Shown here piece by piece: positions 61,078-64,000 of a DNA stretch of 64,000 nt. The notes beneath the pieces are model-generated. The model did not search any database, was not told where the DNA came from, and saw only the letters and a list, made by a program, of their open reading frames with translations. Source of the stretch: Bombus terrestris (Eukaryota > Arthropoda > Insecta > Hymenoptera > Apidae); NCBI RefSeq assembly GCF_910591885.1, contig NC_063280.1:7936001-8000000 (forward strand), given 5' to 3'. The first letter of the stretch is position 1; every line of letters begins with the position of its first letter. Position numbers and translations under genes: made by a program.

Positions 61078-62846
61078 ATGGACGCATCGTCCATTATCAC
61101 CCAAGTGTCGCGGGATGACGAGCTAGGCCAATTTAATAATGGGAAAGGTAGGTGTTTGCTGTGAATATAGGCTTGCCGCCTTACATTTTTTTTTTTACGT
61201 TTTTCTTCCAGATGCTGGATGGAATCTGCACCTGTTACGGGACTGCACCTCGCTCCTCACCTTACCTCACCTAACTTCTCACCTCTCACCCCTCTACTCC
61301 TCCCTTCCACTGCTATTCGCCTATACTTCACTTCCGACGTCTCTTTTCCTCTCGCCCTCGTTTTTGCCTGGCCTCGCCTCGTTTTGCCTCGCCTCGCCTC
61401 TTCACAAATCGTGTCTCCTATCCTTCTCCCCCTCTTTTTCTTTCACCTAAGTTTCGCGTGTAACTTATTGCATCGTGTCGTACCCATACCTTGCCGCCGT
61501 TTTAATTCACTTAATCCGATTCGTTTACTCGATGCTCAAATATTGCTTGGACGAAGCCAAACAATGTTTAAATTAAGATAAAATAAAAATGTTCCTCTCC
61601 CATTTCTTAAAACTGTCAAAATACATGCTTATAGAAATATTCTACTACCCTAAAAATGGTAATTTCTAGTAATTCATCCCTTTGTACATTAAGCAGAAAA
61701 TAACGTTCCATCAATTATAAGAGTAAATTTTGCATTTTATTTTCCATATACTTTTGCATAAATATATCTCTATTTTGGCACAAATTTTAACAATTTTGAT
61801 CACTTTTTAATGTATATATCATATACATATTTGCATATGTGTATTTACAAGATGATATTTATTTTTTCCAAATGTAGCTCAGTTACCACAAGAGAATGAA
61901 GTGAACAACACCGGTTCAGCCAGTGGCAAAAAGCCAAGAGGGCGTGGGCTTCTGCGATCTCTACTTTGTTGCCTCGGTAGAGGACGTGGAAGTAGTTCTA
62001 AAAGTTCAAAAACAAGCTCGTTACAAGGCGATGGACATGGTTCTCCATCCCTAAGGACTGGATCCCCAAGGTTCCTTCTCCCACCTGTCAGACATCAGGA
62101 TATGCACAAGAAGTGCATGGTGATTGATTTGGATGAAACACTAGTGCATAGTTCTTTCAAACCAATCAACAATGCCGATTTTGTTGTTCCTGTAGAGATT
62201 GATGGGACAGTGCATCAAGTGTATGTTTTAAAGAGGCCTTATGTGGATGAATTCTTACAGAGAATGGGTGAACTATACGAGTGTGTATTGTTCACAGCAA
62301 GTTTGGCTAAGGTATATTATGCAAACAGTTGTTTATTATAACCATGGGCTTCATATTTAGGTTTGTTTGAACATTCGATATTTCTGATATTTACAGTATG
62401 CTGATCCAGTCGCAGATCTGCTTGACAGATGGGGAGTGTTTAGAGCAAGACTGTTTAGAGAATCTTGTGTTTATCACAGAGGAAATTATGTTAAAGATTT
62501 AAATAAACTAGGGCGGGATTTACAGCAAATTATTATTGTTGATAATAGCCCCGCCAGTTACATTTTCCATCCAGATAATGCAGTAAGTTTTACCAATGAA
62601 AAATATACAAAAAAGAAGAAAATAATTAAAGAAATAAAATAAATTCATTTTTAGGTACCAGTGGCATCATGGTTTGATGATATGACAGATTCAGAACTAT
62701 TAGATCTAATTCCATTTTTCGAGAAGCTCAGTAATGTGGAAAATATTTATACAGTCTTGTGCAATAGTAATCATCCTTATAATCAAGTACCTCCAGCTGT
62801 ACAGAATAGTCCAAGCCCAGGGTCAGGTTCACTTGGTGCTTCCTAG
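61078..62846 (+). CDS. Ctdsp: Small CTD phosphatase (SCP/CTDSP family)
   Basis: Four exons, 61078-61147, 61878-62311, 62397-62582 and 62655-62846, join in phase (1, 0, 0) to give 293 residues. Exon 1 encodes MDASSIITQVSRDDELGQFN, which matches the conserved SCP start and fixes the ATG. The N-terminal GLLRSLLCCLGRG holds the paired cysteines where vertebrate SCPs are membrane-tethered by acylation. The FCP1 homology domain has the catalytic DLDET at about 107-111, then [61 protein letters not shown], the IIIVDNSPASYIFHPDNAVP motif and WFDDMTDSELLDLIPFFEKL. All catalytic motifs are intact. Family knowledge: it dephosphorylates Ser5 of the RNA polymerase II C-terminal repeat and SMAD linkers. 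The C-terminus adds a Pro/Ser/Gly tail (SPSPGSGSLGAS). A candidate AATAAA is at 63445-63450. Confidence 0.95.
61148..61877. other. Intron 1 of CTDSP
   Basis: 730-bp intron with a C/T-rich stretch at 61240-61450 (repeated CCTCGCCT and CTCACCT words) that creates long but meaningless open frames. Confidence 0.65.
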
Positions 62847-64000
62847 CCCTACCTAAATTCTGGCCAAGTAGCCAGTATTATCATCGCTCAATGCACTCTG
62901 AGGAGAACTTTGATTGGAATATTCCACATTGCTTGTTTGTTATGTAGCAATGGACAACCAGGTATGACCCACTAAGTGTTGGGTGTATAATGTAAGCATA
63001 CCTATCAAAGAGTCATCCAAAAGGAGGTGAAAATTCTAAACCCTCCTGTATTCATTTTGACACAACATGAATCACAACTGCTTTATCATTGGCTTCAGTT
63101 CTTTTTCCTAAGAAATAATAATATGATATAACTGCTCACAGTATATCAGGTACAATGAACTGATCGTATTTATCTAATTATTAAGGTATTTGATGAAAGA
63201 TTAAAAAGTAGCTCAATTGGTCATAAACAAATAACTCTTCCAATCACATTGACATGGAATAGATTTCGAATACAACTTATTGGTTCCATAATGAATTAAT
63301 GCGTGTTTCCGTGTTTGATGTACTTGAGAAAAGGAGCAAATGATAACAATGAATGTAAAAAGTGAATATGCATTTGAAATCGAATAAGTACATGTACGTG
63401 ATTTAAATTCATGCAGAGTATATAAAAAATTATTTGCACGAGAGAATAAATCAAAGTGTAGTATTAAGTAACACTGAGAGAAAAAAAAATAGATTACTTA
63501 AGAGTCTTTTGATGGGCCGTTATAATTTTTCCCTCTGTATATTCCGATTATTTACCGTAGTTTTGCATTGCTTTTAACCATGTTATGTGTGAAACTTCAA
63601 TGAGCATTTCTTATACAATCATAAATATTGTGCAAAGAAATAATTTTTATACAAATTTTATGAGGCTGATAATTCCAAATAGTTACGAAAAATGAAATTA
63701 AATCATGAAATTTTCTTACTCTTTATAATTAGAATTTGTTAGAATTCATTAAAAATTTGTGTGTTTGATTTTGCTTGATCAAACATATATTTTATAAATG
63801 AGGTTGAGATATAAATCGGAAATTTGGGGATATGATGCAAATATAAAAAAATTATGTTTTAATAATTAGATTGAGTGAAAAGTACAGAGAAAGAAAGAAT
63901 ATATGTTGTTTTTATTATTTTCATGCTATTTTAACTTCATTCCAAAGAATAATTAAAAAAAGACAATGCAATGGGAATTGTATAAGATAAAAAATCAATA
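62847..64000. other. CTDSP 3' UTR and downstream DNA
   Basis: AT-rich and non-coding, with a candidate poly(A) signal at 63445-63450. No further gene starts before the window ends. Confidence 0.55.

Noticed and set aside
61139..61581. Leu/Ser/Pro-rich ORFs in CTDSP intron 1
   Set aside because: Arise from a C/T-rich intronic stretch between two well-supported exons.

Overview
The window looks like nuclear DNA of an insect, most likely a hymenopteran and probably a bee. It has compact multi-exon genes with GT-AG introns, AT-rich intergenic DNA rich in CpG words, and remnants with the TTGGGTTGGCAACTAAG-type ends typical of insect mariner elements. The species cannot be named from sequence alone. 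Nearly all coding DNA is split into short exons. I built the gene models by joining exons whose splice sites, reading phase and protein family agree; none has transcript support here.

Layout, left to right. (1) 77-12784, plus strand: the 3' half of a TDRKH/Papi-type Tudor gene of the piRNA pathway, four exons, 5' part outside the window. Its first visible intron (10.1 kb) contains, on the opposite strand, a complete five-exon MATH-BTB-BACK gene (547-3016) that encodes a divergent SPOP-like adaptor. (2) 16186-19040, plus: a two-exon gene for a 104-residue secreted protein of unrecognised family, with a textbook TATA box and initiator. (3) 19041-32907: a long stretch without a firm gene. It holds an LTR-like segment, several decayed tandem repeats and one signal-peptide-bearing ORF. 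(4) 32908-52208, minus: an eight-exon gene for an 865-residue protein with an N-terminal coiled coil, a long Ser-rich linker and a C-terminal CAP-Gly domain. Its last, 8.25-kb intron carries a tandem array of mariner hairpins. (5) 54312-58709, plus: a complete 13-exon GLG1 gene (Cys-rich Golgi apparatus protein 1). (6) 61078-62846, plus: a complete four-exon small CTD phosphatase (SCP/CTDSP family), preceded by a GGN-repeat-rich upstream ORF.

The genes do not form one pathway; this is an ordinary euchromatic neighbourhood. The CAP-Gly gene and GLG1 are divergently arranged about 2.1 kb apart, and GLG1 and CTDSP are in tandem. The items I find most worth a second look are the CAP-Gly protein, with its degenerate GKNDG motif, a candidate SxIP motif and a tiny distant terminal exon; the unknown secreted protein; the antisense nested MATH-BTB gene with a GC-AG intron; the 159-bp mariner-hairpin array in which one core is flipped; and the poly-glycine upstream ORF before CTDSP.
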